The notes: generated by a model from the letters alone, not told the origin. Shown: positions 20,790-32,800, counted from the first letter of the stretch. The stretch: DNA of 64,000 nucleotides from Nannobrachium achirus (GCA_963921795.1 OY997661.1:42313466-42377465), one strand, 5' to 3'. Made by a program: numbers and translations.

Positions 20790-21308
20790 CCTGCAGGAAA
20801 CACTCATAAACATCTCATTCCCAGCTACCCGTCTCTATACGTTAACATTTCTCAGGAGTTCTTTTCCCATCATAATCATCATCATCATCACCGGCATCCT
20901 CTTCTTTTTTGTTGATGTTCCGTATATATTTTATTCTCTGCATCGCATCTGTTCCTCTCGTTGACTTCCTTTCCTTCTCATCTCTCCTTCCTCTCTGGTG
21001 GCCTTTCTTTCCTCCTCTCCTTTTTTTCTTCACTCTTCAACTAACTTTTCTTTTTTTTTTCACTTAAATTATTGTGTGTGAGTGTGAGTGTGTGTGCGTG
21101 CGTGCGTGCGTGCGTGAGACGTGCGTGTGTCAGTAGAAGCAGAACAGAGGGCGTTTCAGGTTTGAAAGTGATTAACTGTGACTGAATGACTGGAACAAGG
21201 CACTGTGGAATCACAGCAGCCAAACGGGAGCTAATGTAATGGCTGACGAAATGAAGAAACAATCACAACATATGTATTAGCAATGACCCGCTAGCATGAC
21301 TATAGGAC
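20790..21308. other. Simple-sequence-rich DNA
   Basis: CAT-triplet run near 20872-20891, pyrimidine-rich 20950-21060 and GTGCGTGC repeats at 21070-21118. No gene seen. Confidence 0.4.
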
Positions 21309-21592
21309 CAGTGGTGTTTTGGGGGAAATCTCGCTTTTGCGAACGCCCATCATTTCGACCGGAGGGTTAGCGACTCACTCCACGGAGGTTAAGGTTAGGG
21401 TGAGGGTTAGAGTCGGGTGTCGAAAAGATGAGACTTTTGGTCGTAGCACGGGGTACCACGACGTGTGGCCAGTAATGTTTCACGCGCTCGCGCAGGTACT
21501 GCACCGTAACATTGTGGTACGGTGCGCGTGCGTGCTAGAACTTAAAATTTAAATACTGTACCGCCGAAAAGAAAATCACCATTACACCACTG
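21309..21592. mobile_element. hAT-like MITE, 284 bp
   Basis: Ends CAGTGGTGTTTTGG and CCATTACACCACTG; flanks TATAGGAC and TATATGAC (7 of 8). The interior is GC-rich and includes a GTTAGG-type tract. Confidence 0.75.
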
Positions 21593-21599
21593 TATATGA

Positions 21600-22178
21600 C
21601 TATATACAGTATATTATATAGGATGACTATAAGATGACAATGGGGTGCAGAGTGAGTAAATGGAATTGTGCCATCTTTTAATACTACAACGCTTCGCGCC
21701 CCTCACACTTAAGTTGCACCACCGATCCCACTGATATGTCTGCGTCATAGTGACGGGGGCTTGTCAGAGTACACGTTGTACCCGTCTCTTTGTGTCCCCT
21801 TTGTGCCCATATATGGAGAGTCTGCCTGTGTCTCTTTTATACCCACATGAAGCTCTCTGTATCTGTCAGACCTTGTCCCTTTTATGCCCATACAAGGAGA
21901 TCCCTGATGTCATCATTATATGCCCATATATCATTCCCATATATAGACATATTGGTCAGATTGGCGGTTCTGGACAACCGCCTATCCGAACGTTTGAATA
22001 TGAATTCAAAGGGAAGAGGAAAAGATGAATGTTTGATACTGTACTCTAACACGATGTAAATTATGCACCCATGCATGCATTAGCACCGTCAATGGTGACA
22101 CTGATTTATGCATGCATTCTCTCCCACATATACATCTGCCTTACCATTCTCCTACAAGCAATACTACAGTATATACTG
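21600..22178. other. ATATGGGCAT-motif DNA
   Basis: 21795-21955 has several CCCATATATGG/TATGCCCATA motifs as in 5705-6330. Otherwise unassigned. Confidence 0.4.
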
Positions 22179-22398
22179 CAGTGGTTCTCAACCTATGGGT
22201 CGGGACCCCCCAAATCATTTTGAGGGGTCCCCAGATGATTAACTTAACGTGCAACATTGTTTTCTCACTCAACAGTAAACAAACCAGCATAAGGTTTAAG
22301 TGTATAAGAGAATTGAAGGACTTTTTAATACCTCTAAAATGACAAGTTAAATATTGGCCAAATTGTCAAATATTAGAGGCAGAAATTGTGAAAATAGC
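22179..22398. repeat. hAT MITE, CAGTGGTTCTCAACC family, broken copy
   Basis: Right-end half of the element complete at 58879-59285, in inverse orientation. It stops at AATTGTGAAAATAGC, exactly the base of the hairpin of this family, so everything beyond the hairpin is lost. Confidence 0.8.
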
Positions 22399-22497
22399 CT
22401 TCATTCCTTTGCTTTCCTTGTACAATGATAAACTCTTATCTGTCTGTTCACTAGCAAGGACCACACAAGATGAGATTGTGATAAACAAAATAAAAAT

Positions 22498-22584
22498 GAA
22501 CTAGAAGCAGTGCTCTTATCCACCAGGTCAGGTATTACTGTAATTATTGTGCCCTCCTGGTGGCGCTAAATGTGAAAAGGTTGC
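22498..22584 (-). repeat. R1 repeat, part split off by the LTR element
   Basis: AACTAGAAGCAGTGCTCTT matches the R1 end at 13230-13245 in inverse. R1 continues at 29188 after the LTR element, which gives the pre-insertion state. Confidence 0.7.
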
Positions 22585-23086
22585 TGATAGTAAAATATGT
22601 TATTGTTGTTTAACATGGTATAGATATCATTCTCAGTGTTAAAAGTCAATGCCATGATGTTTTGATCTGATAACTAATGCACGAGACGAGAATCTGCCCC
22701 ACTCCAGGGACAGAAAGATTGACCAGCGAAATGTCAAAGTGTCCAGGACACTGGATAATGGAAAGCCAAAACATTCTACATCCTTGACTTCTGAGTCCAC
22801 GAGACTCAGTCACAACAACATCCCATCCATGTTATGTTTAATTGTCCAATCAGAATGTGACTAATGTATTCTGTAAACTCCATATATCTGTGAATCATTA
22901 TGCTTGTCACTCAGAGAGCTACGATGGGTGATTTTGCTCTACTGTACTTGTACAGTACTTTGAACTCTGACTAAACTTCACAAAAACGCATATTCTCCGG
23001 TGTGGTCTCATTCATTGTGTGGAGTACTTTATTATGGTTGGGGAAAACTGTTTATACATATGGAATATGATTTTACAATTCCATCA
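22585..23086 (+). repeat. 5' LTR (502 bp)
   Basis: TGATAGTAAAATATG...TTACAATTCCATCA. The only difference from the 3' LTR that I see is A versus C in the AGACTCAGTCA(A/C)... region. Contains CTCCATATATCTG and GTACTTGTACAGTAC. Confidence 0.95.
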
Positions 23087-24766
23087 ATGGCCCATTCGAG
23101 AGCCGGATTAGCTCCGAGGAGATATTGGGGACTCAACGATTGTTGGACTCATTTTTGTCTTCTCCGCTGCTAGAACCAGTTACGGATTTCTACTGATTTG
23201 ACGTTTATGGATTCGATACAGCTGGACGGTTTGTTTTGGAATCCCACTTCGTTCATCTCTGCTAGTAACAACCAGCCGAGGATATTATCAGACGTTTCCC
23301 CTGACTCCCACGGAGTAACACTGAAAGGACTCCCTCCACGTTTTTTCCTCCTGAGCGCGGCACAGGAAGGCAGAAAACACCTGCCGAAATCTAAACAACC
23401 TTTTTACAAACGGAACAACACCTTTGAATTGAAGCGTCTCTTCAAAGCTTGGGGAATGAACTGATAACAGCTTTAATGGCTAAGATAGACAATGAGGAAA
23501 TGAAACAGGTTGTTTCTAGGTGCCCCACAATTGCACCATTTTTGCCCATATGGAGAAAGGAATTCGGATATGATGACTCTCTCCCACATCAACATATCGA
23601 TAAAACCTCACAACGGTCTGAAGAAAGCCGAAATGGAGGCGGCCAGGTTTGGCTCTGGCACAACGTTCCACACCAGGAGCCGTTCACGGACGGTCTCTCT
23701 CCCCTCATCTCTCCGCACAAGAGACTTGAGAGGCGGGCTCCATTCTCACACGCTAAGTCCTAATTCACCACAATCCGGGGTTCAGACGTTTGTACCTGCT
23801 AAGTTAGAGACTAGCTATCTTTAGCCCAAGCTGCGTTTTTATTGTTTAATGTTTTGTAGTCTATTGTTTTATCGCTTTTCGTTGCACGTTTGAGTAACAG
23901 AATAGGGACTGCGGTTTCCTGTTCTGAGGACATAGCAGACTGTTGGTCACAGATTCATGCTTGTCCATATTATTAGTTGGTGTTATTTAGCACGAGACTC
24001 CAGTTTAGTGTTGCCAGGACGAAAGTTATTTCTGTCCTGAAGGAAATCTTTACACGATTTTGTTTAGTGTACCCAGAACAAAAGCAATTGTTCTGAAGGG
24101 AGAATCTCTTGGCCAGTGCATAACCCAGCCACTTAACCACATAACAAATCGCGTGGTTATTTTATCAATAATAGCTGTTTCCAGCTACTTAATCACATAA
24201 GAAATAGCGTGGTTATTTTAATTGGTAGATTTCCTTTATGTTCCAGAACAGAACGTTCTGACGGAAATCTTCATGCTTTACGCTTACACGTCTTCGTTTT
24301 CGTCTCAGTCTTATCTTATTTTATTTATTTATTTTATTTCCGTCTCAGGCGACTCTGAGATGTTGAATACAGGAGCTTTTTATCTCAGCGCTCCCAAGAA
24401 CATTTTTAAGAAACATGACCATTCAAGCTAAAAAAGCCCCCTGCTCCGAGAAGCAGTGTTTTTATCGTGTAAATCCTGGACACACACGGATGAGATGTTA
24501 CAATCTAAACCTAGAACCTTTTTTTTAACCCGGACCTCACATCACTCTGGAAGATCATCGGGAACTCCCATTTACCAGCAATACCTAAAACCTTTCCTGG
24601 AACATTTCAATGGATATGTGCGAAGCTGACATTATTGCCACTGGATGTGTTGCTGGATACCACGCAAACCTCATTAGGAAGGAACCGAGAACGCAAACAG
24701 TGTTTTCAGATGCTGACGGGCTTGACAAGGCCCCCCCCAGCCGAACCTGGCTGGCACTGCCTTCCA

Positions 24767-24810
24767 CTCACAACGCGATGGGACGCGTTGTGAGCTTGTC
24801 GATCTGCTAC
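24767..24810. repeat. GATCTACAAGC hairpin, partial copy inside LTR element
   Basis: Apical stem CTCACAACGCG/CGCGTTGTGAG is perfect and the right arm continues CTTGTCGATCTGCTA. The left basal arm is absent. Confidence 0.75.
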
Positions 24811-27348
24811 GTGACTTTCATGGATTACAATGTCCCGAAAAGAACAAACACTCTTTTGACCCTGGGGACACCCCGAGATAATGGTACTATATTTTGTTTA
24901 CTTTTGACTAAGTACGACTTCTGGAAAAAAAAAAGAAATCAAGTTCTGACTGACAAACCCTTTTATTAGTGTTAAATGTATGATATATATTGTCTGTCTA
25001 ATCCTCTCTAATCCCATTTTCCTCCCGTGGTTACATTTCGGTTTGTCTATTATGAAAGCAGGAAAATCAAACCAAGTATAAAGTGAGCGGTGCTTATGCT
25101 GCTTGCTTGCTCAATGCCTGCTGCTCGCGTGAGCTGCTTACGCTGCTTATAGGCTGGCACGGCCTATGTGTTATTTTATTGTTTTATTTTGAAAAAAACT
25201 ATGAGGGGATTGCTGGAATTGTTTTTTTTATTTTTAATTTTTTCTTATTTTTACCTTGAGAGGCCACGAGCCGTTTCAGTTTCTGTGTGACCTTGCTCTC
25301 TCTTTCTCTCTCAAAAATGGGTTTCATTCGCTCTTGTTCTGTATAATCTACTGTTTACATTCTAATACAGGGCTTGATAACAATGTGCTGGGGTTATATT
25401 TGAATCTGTCTTATTTGAATCTGTCTTGGGTTTTTCTCCCTCTGTTTGTGTTCTAACTCACTTGCCTGGTTTGCAAAACTAGGAATTATTTACACATATG
25501 ACTCTCTCTCTCTCTCTCTCTAAAAAGGGATCTCATTCACTCTTGGTATGACTACACTCGTACTGATAACAACCAACGCTTGGGTTTATTTGAATGTTTA
25601 TATATGATGCCCCTAACGTCTTAATAATTTTTTTTCTCCCTAATGTATTAATTCTTTTTCACCAATGTGGTAGGGATTATTTTTACTTTATTTATTTCAT
25701 TTTAGGGGACAGGACGGACTCGACCTGGATAGACAGGTATCGTGGAAGGAACTCCACTAACTCGCTAACCAACTTGACTGACACTCAACTTGACGGACTG
25801 ACGGTTTTATTTCAATTTTATTTTAGCCAGTTTAATTTCATGACTGTTTATTTTATTATAACCCATTTTCTCCTGTCCTACTGTTTTGTCGTGAAAACCG
25901 TTCCTCTTGAGAACGTGTAAACAACTGACTTGCTTTCATTCCTTTCTAAAACAACTGATAGCTAGAAGACAGGCCTTCAAGGTCAGAGGGTCTGTGTGTG
26001 TGAGATTTATTATTTAGTAATCCTGTTCTTTTAAACCACATCTTATGGACATGAACCAAAAACATTTACTTTTACCATTCTTAACACAAACTGCAGTATG
26101 GGTTAAGGATGGAAGAGGCCTAGCCCTTAGGGAGGGGATTGGGCACCCCGAACCTAGGGGCTAACAGGCGGCGGCGGAATCGCAAGGTTCCGAGGGCACG
26201 ATAAATACTTTCTATAGTGCTGGGGAGTGACTGAAGGCCCCCGTGTCTAGTGAAGGGTGAGTTCACACCCTGCCGTGGTACCGTCTAGTCGGCGTGATTG
26301 TCGCACATCGTGAGACCCTGTGAGGCAGTGTGTCAGGCAACACGTGGTACGTGGATGACAGTCCACACCTAGCAGAGGGTGCGGTTTTTGGGACGACCTC
26401 TGTGAACAGGCAAGACTGGTGAAAACGGTTAAAGTTTCGATTCCCATAGCCAAGTGGGGTCGGGATCAGACCGTCGGCTTCCTCCCTGGGTGACCAATCA
26501 TCACTACGGGGTCAGGGGTCGCTAACGACTCGGTCACCGGTCGGTCCCATCACAGATGACAGTAAGACTCTATGGAGCCGTCGTGTGGGGCTTAATGTAG
26601 AGTCTAGCCACAGTAAGCCAAAAGCGAATGCGTCAGTAGGCGAGCTGTGTCTCCTGTGATCGGTGGGCTTTGAAAAGAAGACACCGGGAAGCAGGAGAAC
26701 TTGAACTCTCTGTCCAGGGTTGCCTGGGTGCAGACCTCAGGTGGAAAGGGGTCTGCCCGGGACTGCGCCTTATGGGAGGTCCGAAGGACTTAAGTGGCTT
26801 TACTCAACCTTTAATTTCTCATGTTGGTTTATTTTTGGTAATACTTTATCCTCTTTACTTGAGTAAAAGCAGGCTGAGACGGTTCCAAAAACAATTTAGA
26901 TGGCTGGGCTCATTCAAACCTTTTCAGTCAAATTCCACAATTATTACAACCCTACTGGGCTTATACGGGATTACACATTATGGAGAAAAAAAAATGACAT
27001 TATGATTATGTTATGTATTTTTATTATTATTATTTTACTTCTTTAAAGTCTCTCTCTCTGGGACACTTTCAGTAGAGAGCCTTTCAGCAGGCCTCGCTAA
27101 CTATTGTTTTGGGAAAACCTTATCTTGTTATGATACACTTCCCCCCTCACAGGCCTGGAAGCTCACTCTAACTCTGACAGTGAGCAGAGTCATTGTCCTT
27201 TACTGTACCTCGGTACCCTACTGTACCTCGGTACCATCTGTTTCTCATTTAACCATATTTTAACAAATTATCCTCCAAACAAAACAATTTTTGTCACACC
27301 CAATATTTTTGGCTGTGGCAAACGGGAGGGAATGTGTTTGGAGAATTT

Positions 27349-27450
27349 CATTTTCTGAATTCATATTTCATTTTCTGAATTCATATTTTATTTTCTGAAT
27401 TCATATTTCATTTTCTGATTTCATATTTACATATTTCATTTTGTTTTCAT
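27349..27450. repeat. 22-bp tandem repeat, ~4 units
   Basis: Units of CATTTTCTGAATTCATATTT inside the LTR element. Confidence 0.85.
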
Positions 27451-28677
27451 CTCATTTTATTTCAGAATATATATATATTTCATTTTTGCTTAACCATGTT
27501 TAAATCTGTTTACCCCTAACAGAACAAACTTAATACAATTTGACACAAATGGTGTCCCGTGGTGATGTATATCTAAAACAAATCAAACATGTCTATACCT
27601 AAATACACACAATGGTCTTAACTTCCATGTAATTCTGATGTTTATTCTATTTTTCAGACTTATCTATTTGATAGACGGTCCATATCTCTTCCCATGATCT
27701 GTGAGGAAGGATCATTTTTCGTGAGTACGAGGATTCAAGTCACCTGAGTTCCTATATCATTTTTGTTAATATTTACAGTTGTCTTGTCCCAAAATGCAAC
27801 TCTCTTCTTTTGATAAGATCTCATAGCCTCGTCCTGGAAATGTTAAATACTGTCATATTAAGTGTATAAAACCTTACTGAAATGATGAGGACAGAGGTCC
27901 TATACCTTACTGTTGTGGAGTCAAAAAAGGTCCACCCTGGCTGGGACATATCGCGAAGGTCATAGGTCAAGCAAGGAATGGACCATGACGCTCCACCACA
28001 CTAATCAAATTTTCAAAATTCTACATTCGTCAATCTCAGGTGAAGCGACTTCACCAAACAAATTAAAAACAAAAAATATATATATATATATATATTCTCT
28101 TTCATTAAATGCACTCTCTGTAGTGCACCCCACCATCAACCCAGGTGAGGCTGTGAAGAAACTTTGGAAAGATTCTAAATTTAGTGATAAAGTTTGTCAT
28201 GGTGCGACAGGACAATGTTTGTTATTGATGGATCAAAGGTTTCCTTTTCCTATCAATATATTTTAAGGAACGTGTGATTTTCTCCTCTCTCTCATAAAAA
28301 TATTCTAACTCATGTTAACTAAACGTTACAGGCCCCAAATTATAAGAGAAAATATCCTTGGTTTAATCTCAGACTGCCCTTTGACGCACTCCCCCCAATG
28401 ATTCCAAATTATACAGTCCTTTATCTTTCATTATCAAAATATTTTCACCTTTGGTTGTATTCTGATTTAAATACCTTTAAAAGACTTAAATAACTTTGGA
28501 AATATACAGTTCTTTTGACTCTCCTCTTTAAAAAACTTAAAGCTATCGAAATGTTTTGACTTAAATTGTTCAATTATTATGTTCTGTTTCAAATACCTTA
28601 AAAAAAAGTTTAACCCATGTTTTCTTCCCTTGTTGTTTATGCTGCCTTGACATTTAACACTTCAAATGCTATCTCAG

Positions 28678-28685
28678 GAGGGAAT
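28678..28685 (+). promoter_or_regulatory. Candidate polypurine tract
   Basis: AGGAGGGA followed by ATT lies directly before the 3' LTR, the expected place for plus-strand priming. Confidence 0.6.
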
Positions 28686-29187
28686 TGATAGTAAAATATG
28701 TTATTGTTGTTTAACATGGTATAGATATCATTCTCAGTGTTAAAAGTCAATGCCATGATGTTTTGATCTGATAACTAATGCACGAGACGAGAATCTGCCC
28801 CACTCCAGGGACAGAAAGATTGACCAGCGAAATGTCAAAGTGTCCAGGACACTGGATAATGGAAAGCCAAAACATTCTACATCCTTGACTTCTGAGTCCA
28901 CGAGACTCAGTCACCACAACATCCCATCCATGTTATGTTTAATTGTCCAATCAGAATGTGACTAATGTATTCTGTAAACTCCATATATCTGTGAATCATT
29001 ATGCTTGTCACTCAGAGAGCTACGATGGGTGATTTTGCTCTACTGTACTTGTACAGTACTTTGAACTCTGACTAAACTTCACAAAAACGCATATTCTCCG
29101 GTGTGGTCTCATTCATTGTGTGGAGTACTTTATTATGGTTGGGGAAAACTGTTTATACATATGGAATATGATTTTACAATTCCATCA
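28686..29187 (+). repeat. 3' LTR (502 bp)
   Basis: Same length as the 5' LTR and identical apart from one base. Followed by TSD GTTGC. Confidence 0.95.
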
Positions 29188-29490
29188 GTTGCCATGTCTT
29201 CTTTGGCCTTTAACGACAATGTGATGCTGCATGCATGATTTGAGGCATTTCGTTGCAAAAGTTTGTTCGGCAAAAGTCAACCTGCTGGTGGCGCTATAAC
29301 AGGCCAATGTGAAAGGAGTGGCATTTGTTCCTCGACCTAGTGGGAATGCGTGCAGAATTTCTCTGTAATCGCAAGCTGTGTTCATGATTTAAGTCATTTT
29401 GTTCAAAAACGGATCAATCCTACAAACTTTGACGACTGAGATTAGGTGGTAACAAACTGCGAGGACGTACGCACGCACGCACGCACGCAT

Positions 29491-29525
<35 letters not shown>

Positions 29526-29612
29526 CGGACGGACGGACGGACGGACGGACGGACGGACGGACGGACGGAGGGGAAAACATACTCTCCCCTGTGCCTTCGG
29601 CTGGTGGAGACA
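29188..29612 (-). repeat. R1 repeat, main part of the split copy
   Basis: Runs from CATGTCTTCTTTGGCC to CTTCGGCTGGTGGAGACAATG, inverse to 12177-13245 and internally shortened. Includes (CA)n at 29490-29520 and (GGAC)n at 29521-29570. Confidence 0.75.
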
Positions 29613-29823
29613 ATGATGGAGTGAGTGCGAGACATGGCTGCTATGGTATTCTGATTTCCATATGCATTGTGGGGAAGCGTCGTAGGGAGTCCGCAGCAGT
29701 GCCCGGGTGCGACGAACCCCTTGAGGGCCCTATGGAGCGGAGAGAGTGCAGGAAAGATAAGCAGAGTGGAGTGAGGGGTGCAGAATGCCAAAGTGGAAGG
29801 GAAGGAAGGGGTTAGGTGTGTAT
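29613..29823. other. Unassigned GC-rich spacer
   Basis: No gene or repeat recognised. Confidence 0.3.
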
Positions 29824-29888
29824 TCAGGAGTCGCACCAAATTCTGGGCTCTGGGTACAAGGATTCACTCACATTTTGTGCTTTAGCTA

Positions 29889-29967
29889 TTGAAAAATAGC
29901 AGATATACAAGATCATAGCGTGGCACCGAGTGCCACGCTCTGAGCTTGTAGATCTGCTATTTTTGAA
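29889..29967. repeat. GATCTACAAGC hairpin, copy 6
   Basis: Apical stem AGCGTGGCA/TGCCACGCT; the T-A pair replaces the C-G of copy 4 in the same family, a two-sided change. Confidence 0.9.
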
Positions 29968-30213
29968 AAATCATGAAAATTTGTCTTTGAATATTTCAAA
30001 TCCTTCTAAGATTTTTTGAAAAACCTATGTTTCTATTTCAGTGGTGCTCAAACTTCTTCATGTCAAGGACCCCCAAAATGATATGTATTTGGCCACGGAC
30101 CTCCATCTCAAAACATTTAGTTCCAGGGACCCCCCAGAAGCAAAATATTAGTTACAAATGTTCGCTTAAAAATACATATATTCAAAGATTTGCAAACATT
30201 TTCACGACTTTTC

Positions 30214-30270
30214 AAAAATAGCAGATCTACAAGCTTGCAGGCTCGCAGCATGGCACTCTGTGCCTGGCTA
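30214..30270. repeat. GATCTACAAGC hairpin, copy 7 (left arm only)
   Basis: AAAAATAGCAGATCTACAAG is present; the matching right arm is missing and the element ends here. Confidence 0.7.
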
Positions 30271-30683
30271 GCACTGGTTAAGTCTTGGCTGCGACTGCAC
30301 TAAAATCCACTTTGCCAGGCGGCCGGACAAGCTGCTTTTCTATTGTGGAAAACCATGGCTGGTTAAGCCCAGAGCGACCGGCCCGTTTTGGAACTCACAA
30401 CAAGCCGCGTGTAGCTGGCTGAAGGGGGGAAAAAAGCAACGAAAGCGGCCTAGCCCCATTTTCACGCCTGTGCATTTTCTCCTCCACAACGTGAAAGGGA
30501 CTCGGGAGTCACTGGGCGCAGCTCTGATGCTTTTAGCCCACATTCAGCAGCCGTCAGGCAGGATTCAGTGGGTCAGGTGCAGCGCGAGGCGGGGGGAGGC
30601 GGGGCGGCTCACGTGACTCTGGCATCCCCCAGGGGTGGAGCCGGGGGAGGGTGAGAGCACCAGGAGATGGGGTAGGCACTAGG
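30271..30683. other. GC-rich spacer
   Basis: No gene supported; GC-rich 30580-30680. Confidence 0.3.
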
Positions 30684-30727
30684 CAGGGGTGTCGCACCAA
30701 ATTCTGGGCCCTGGGTACTTTAGCTAT

Positions 30728-30783
30728 TGAAAAATAGCAGATATACAAGCTCACAGCGAGCTTGTAGATCTGCTATTTTTGAA
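30728..30783. repeat. GATCTACAAGC hairpin, copy 8
   Basis: TTGAAAAATAGCAG...CTGCTATTTTTGAA; very short apex (CTCACAGCGAG). Confidence 0.85.
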
Positions 30784-31040
30784 AGATCGTGAACATTTGT
30801 GCTAGTCCTTGAATATTTCAAATCCTTCTAAAGGTTTTTTGAAAAAAACCTATGGTTTCTAGGTCAGTGGTGCTCACACTTTTTCATGTGAAGGACCCCC
30901 AAAATGATATGTATTTGGCCGCAGACCCCCATCTCAAAATATTTAGTTCCAGGGACCCCCCAGAAGCAAATATTGGAGTTACAAATGTTCGCTTAAAAAA
31001 TACATATATTCAAAGATTTGCACACATTTTCACGACTTTT

Positions 31041-31091
31041 CAAAAATAGCAGATCTACAAGCTTGCAGAGCTTGTATATCTGCTATTTTTC
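31041..31091. repeat. GATCTACAAGC hairpin, copy 9
   Basis: AAAAATAGCAGATCTACAAG then GCAGAG then CTTGTATATCTGCTATTTTT. Right hairpin of MITE copy C. Confidence 0.85.
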
Positions 31092-31204
31092 CATAGATAA
31101 AGTATCAAATAATTAAGGCCCCTCCACCTTGGGCCCTATTAACTCAGTCCCACTTTCCCCCCTTGTGACGGGGGGGGCTGGTGATTTTGATGACGACGCA
31201 GATA

Positions 31205-31276
31205 TTGTAGACAGAGGATCATGAAGATGAAGATGATGACGATGATGATGATGATGATGTTGATGATGTGGTGATG
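31205..31276. repeat. (GAT)n-rich microsatellite
   Basis: GATGAT triplets with interruptions, ending at the next hAT insertion. Confidence 0.8.
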
Positions 31277-31284
31277 AAGATTTT

Positions 31285-31758
31285 CAGTGGTGTAAATTAA
31301 CTAAGTACATTAACTTAAGTACTGTACTTAATAAGTAACATTTTTAGGTATTTGTACTTTACTTGAGTATTTCCAATTTCCAATACTTTTACTTCTACTC
31401 CACTACATCTCAGATCCAAATACTTTTACTCCACTACAATTGTTTGAAAACGTTAGTTACTAGTTTACTACTTTACAGATATAAATTACAATATTAAAAA
31501 ACATACATTAACCTCTTTAGCCCTATTTTCCTACGCTATTTGAAAATAGCCAATCTCCATGCAGGCTCACAACACGTTGCGATACGATGCGTTGTGAGCT
31601 TGTAGATCTGCTATTTTCAAACATTATTGTACTTTTACTTTTGGCACTTTAAGTACATTTTGATGCCAATACTTTCATACTCAAGTCAAGTACATTTCTA
31701 CATTGCAGTATTGATACTTTTACTTAAGTAAAACATTTGAGCACTCTTTCCACTACTG
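31285..31758. mobile_element. hAT MITE, AAGTA-rich teleost family, full copy
   Basis: CAGTGGTGTAAATTAACTAAG...CTTTCCACTACTG with exact TSD AAGATTTT (31277-31284, 31759-31766). Sub-terminal ACTTAAGTA motifs at both ends. Hairpin copy 10 is at the centre. Confidence 0.92.
31540..31620. repeat. GATCTACAAGC hairpin, copy 10
   Basis: TTGAAAATAGCC...GCTATTTTCAA; apex GCTCACAACACGTTGCGA/GCGTTGTGAGC. Host: hAT MITE 31285-31758. Confidence 0.88.
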
Positions 31759-31796
31759 AAGATTTTGATGGAGGATGAAGACGTATGAATTGTGAT

Positions 31797-32345
31797 AATG
31801 ATGAAACAGACAATTAATACAAGGTTTAAATTACTCCAATATAAATGGTTAATGAGAACATACATAACTCCTGTCAAACTCCATATGTCCGCCAACATTC
31901 CAGATATCTGTACCAAGTGCTTAATTGAGAAAGGTATTATTTCACTGTATGTGGGAGTGTCCTAAGATGCAAATATTTTGGAATGAAGTCATAAAGTGTC
32001 TGTCAGGAATCTTTAAAATTACCATCCTACTAAGTGCCAAGCTCTGTATACTTGGAATTCACCCAAGGAACTTTATACATTCAGCAAAGCAAATTAAAAT
32101 ATTTGACTTTGGTCTTCTTCAAGCCAGAAGAGCTGTGGCATTATGTTGGAAAAGTGTGGAAGCCCCAACATTGAGGATGTGGCATCGAGAACTCATGAAT
32201 TCCATCGGGCTGGAGAGGTTGACATATATAGTTAGAGGTAGAAGGAGTGATTTTGAACAACTTTGGGGGATGTATGTGGGTGCCATGGAGACACTGACAG
32301 CTACCTGAATGTAATGACAACATATGGATAAGAAGAAAAACAAAT
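31797..32345 (+). pseudogene. L1-type LINE ORF2 C-terminus, 5'-truncated
   Basis: Reads QTINTRFKLLQYKWLMRTY...NIPDICTKCL, then after one frameshift FHCMWECPKMQIFWNEVI, then LGIHPRN, ARRAVALCWKS, MWHRELMNSIGLERLTY to a stop at 32306-32308. The C-x(2)-C and HCMWxCP segment is the cysteine motif of fish L1 ORF2p. A 3' UTR-like AT-rich stretch follows. Inactive fragment. Confidence 0.85.
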
Positions 32346-32408
32346 GTTAATTCATTATTTATGTTTTTATTATTTTTATTATTATTTTCAATAACGCATG
32401 TGCAGGTG

Positions 32409-32411
<3 letters not shown>

Positions 32412-32492
<81 letters not shown>
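32412..32492. repeat. (TG)n microsatellite
   Basis: About 40 TG units in the L1 3' region. Confidence 0.95.
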
Positions 32493-32498
<6 letters not shown>

Positions 32499-32614
32499 AA
32501 TGTGTGTGAATGTATGTGAGTATATGTATTGTATTGTACTATTGTATGTTTATTGTATGTCAAAAAAACCAATACAAATATAAATTATATATAAACAAAA
32601 TTGTGCTAATGATT

Positions 32615-32800
32615 CTGATGATGGTGTTGACGATGACGATAATGATGGTGATGACGATGATGATGGTGTTGACGATGACAAAAATGATGGTGATGACGAT
32701 GATGATGGTGTTGACGATGACGATAATGATGGTGATGACGATGATGATGGTGTTGACGATGACGATAATGATGGTGATGACGATGATGATGATGATGATG
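32615..32800. repeat. 42-bp minisatellite, >4 units
   Basis: ATGGTGTTGACGATGA recurs at 32621, 32663, 32705 and 32747 (period 42). Because 42 is a multiple of three it leaves long open frames on both strands, which are not genes. Confidence 0.92.

Larger units (their letters stand above)
23087..28677 (+). other. LTR-element interior, non-coding as far as visible
   Basis: 23198-23830 has overlapping short frames that might be gag remnants, but I see no zinc knuckle. 26100-26800 is GC-richer and could fold. 27349-27450 is a 22-bp tandem. 24767-24810 holds part of the GATCTACAAGC hairpin. Function of the interior is unknown. Confidence 0.5.
22585..29187 (+). mobile_element. Young LTR retrotransposon without recognisable gag/pol, 6.6 kb
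   Basis: Two 502-bp direct repeats start TG and end CA, differ at one site by my reading, and are flanked by the 5-bp duplication GTTGC (22580-22584, 29188-29192). Orientation is set by TGG one base after the left LTR (primer-site position; tRNA not assignable) and by a purine tract AGGAGGGA just before the right LTR. The 5.6-kb interior has only short frames (none above ~120 codons) and I recognise no protease, reverse transcriptase or integrase motif. It resembles large non-autonomous LTR elements (LARD-like) that borrow proteins from a partner. The insertion must be recent. Confidence 0.92.
29824..30270 (+). mobile_element. MITE, CAGGGGTGTC family, copy B (truncated right)
   Basis: Starts CAGGAGTCGCACCAAATTCT and carries two hairpins. 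It is lost from inside the second hairpin at about 30270. Confidence 0.75.
30684..31170 (+). mobile_element. MITE, CAGGGGTGTC family, copy C
   Basis: CAGGGGTGTCGCACCAAATT at left, GGGCCCTATTAACTCAGTCC near the right end. Two hairpins with almost no loop. Confidence 0.8.

Noticed and set aside
24610-24969. 119-codon frame in the LTR-element interior as gag or env
   Set aside because: Contains a piece of the dispersed hairpin and shows no retroviral motif.
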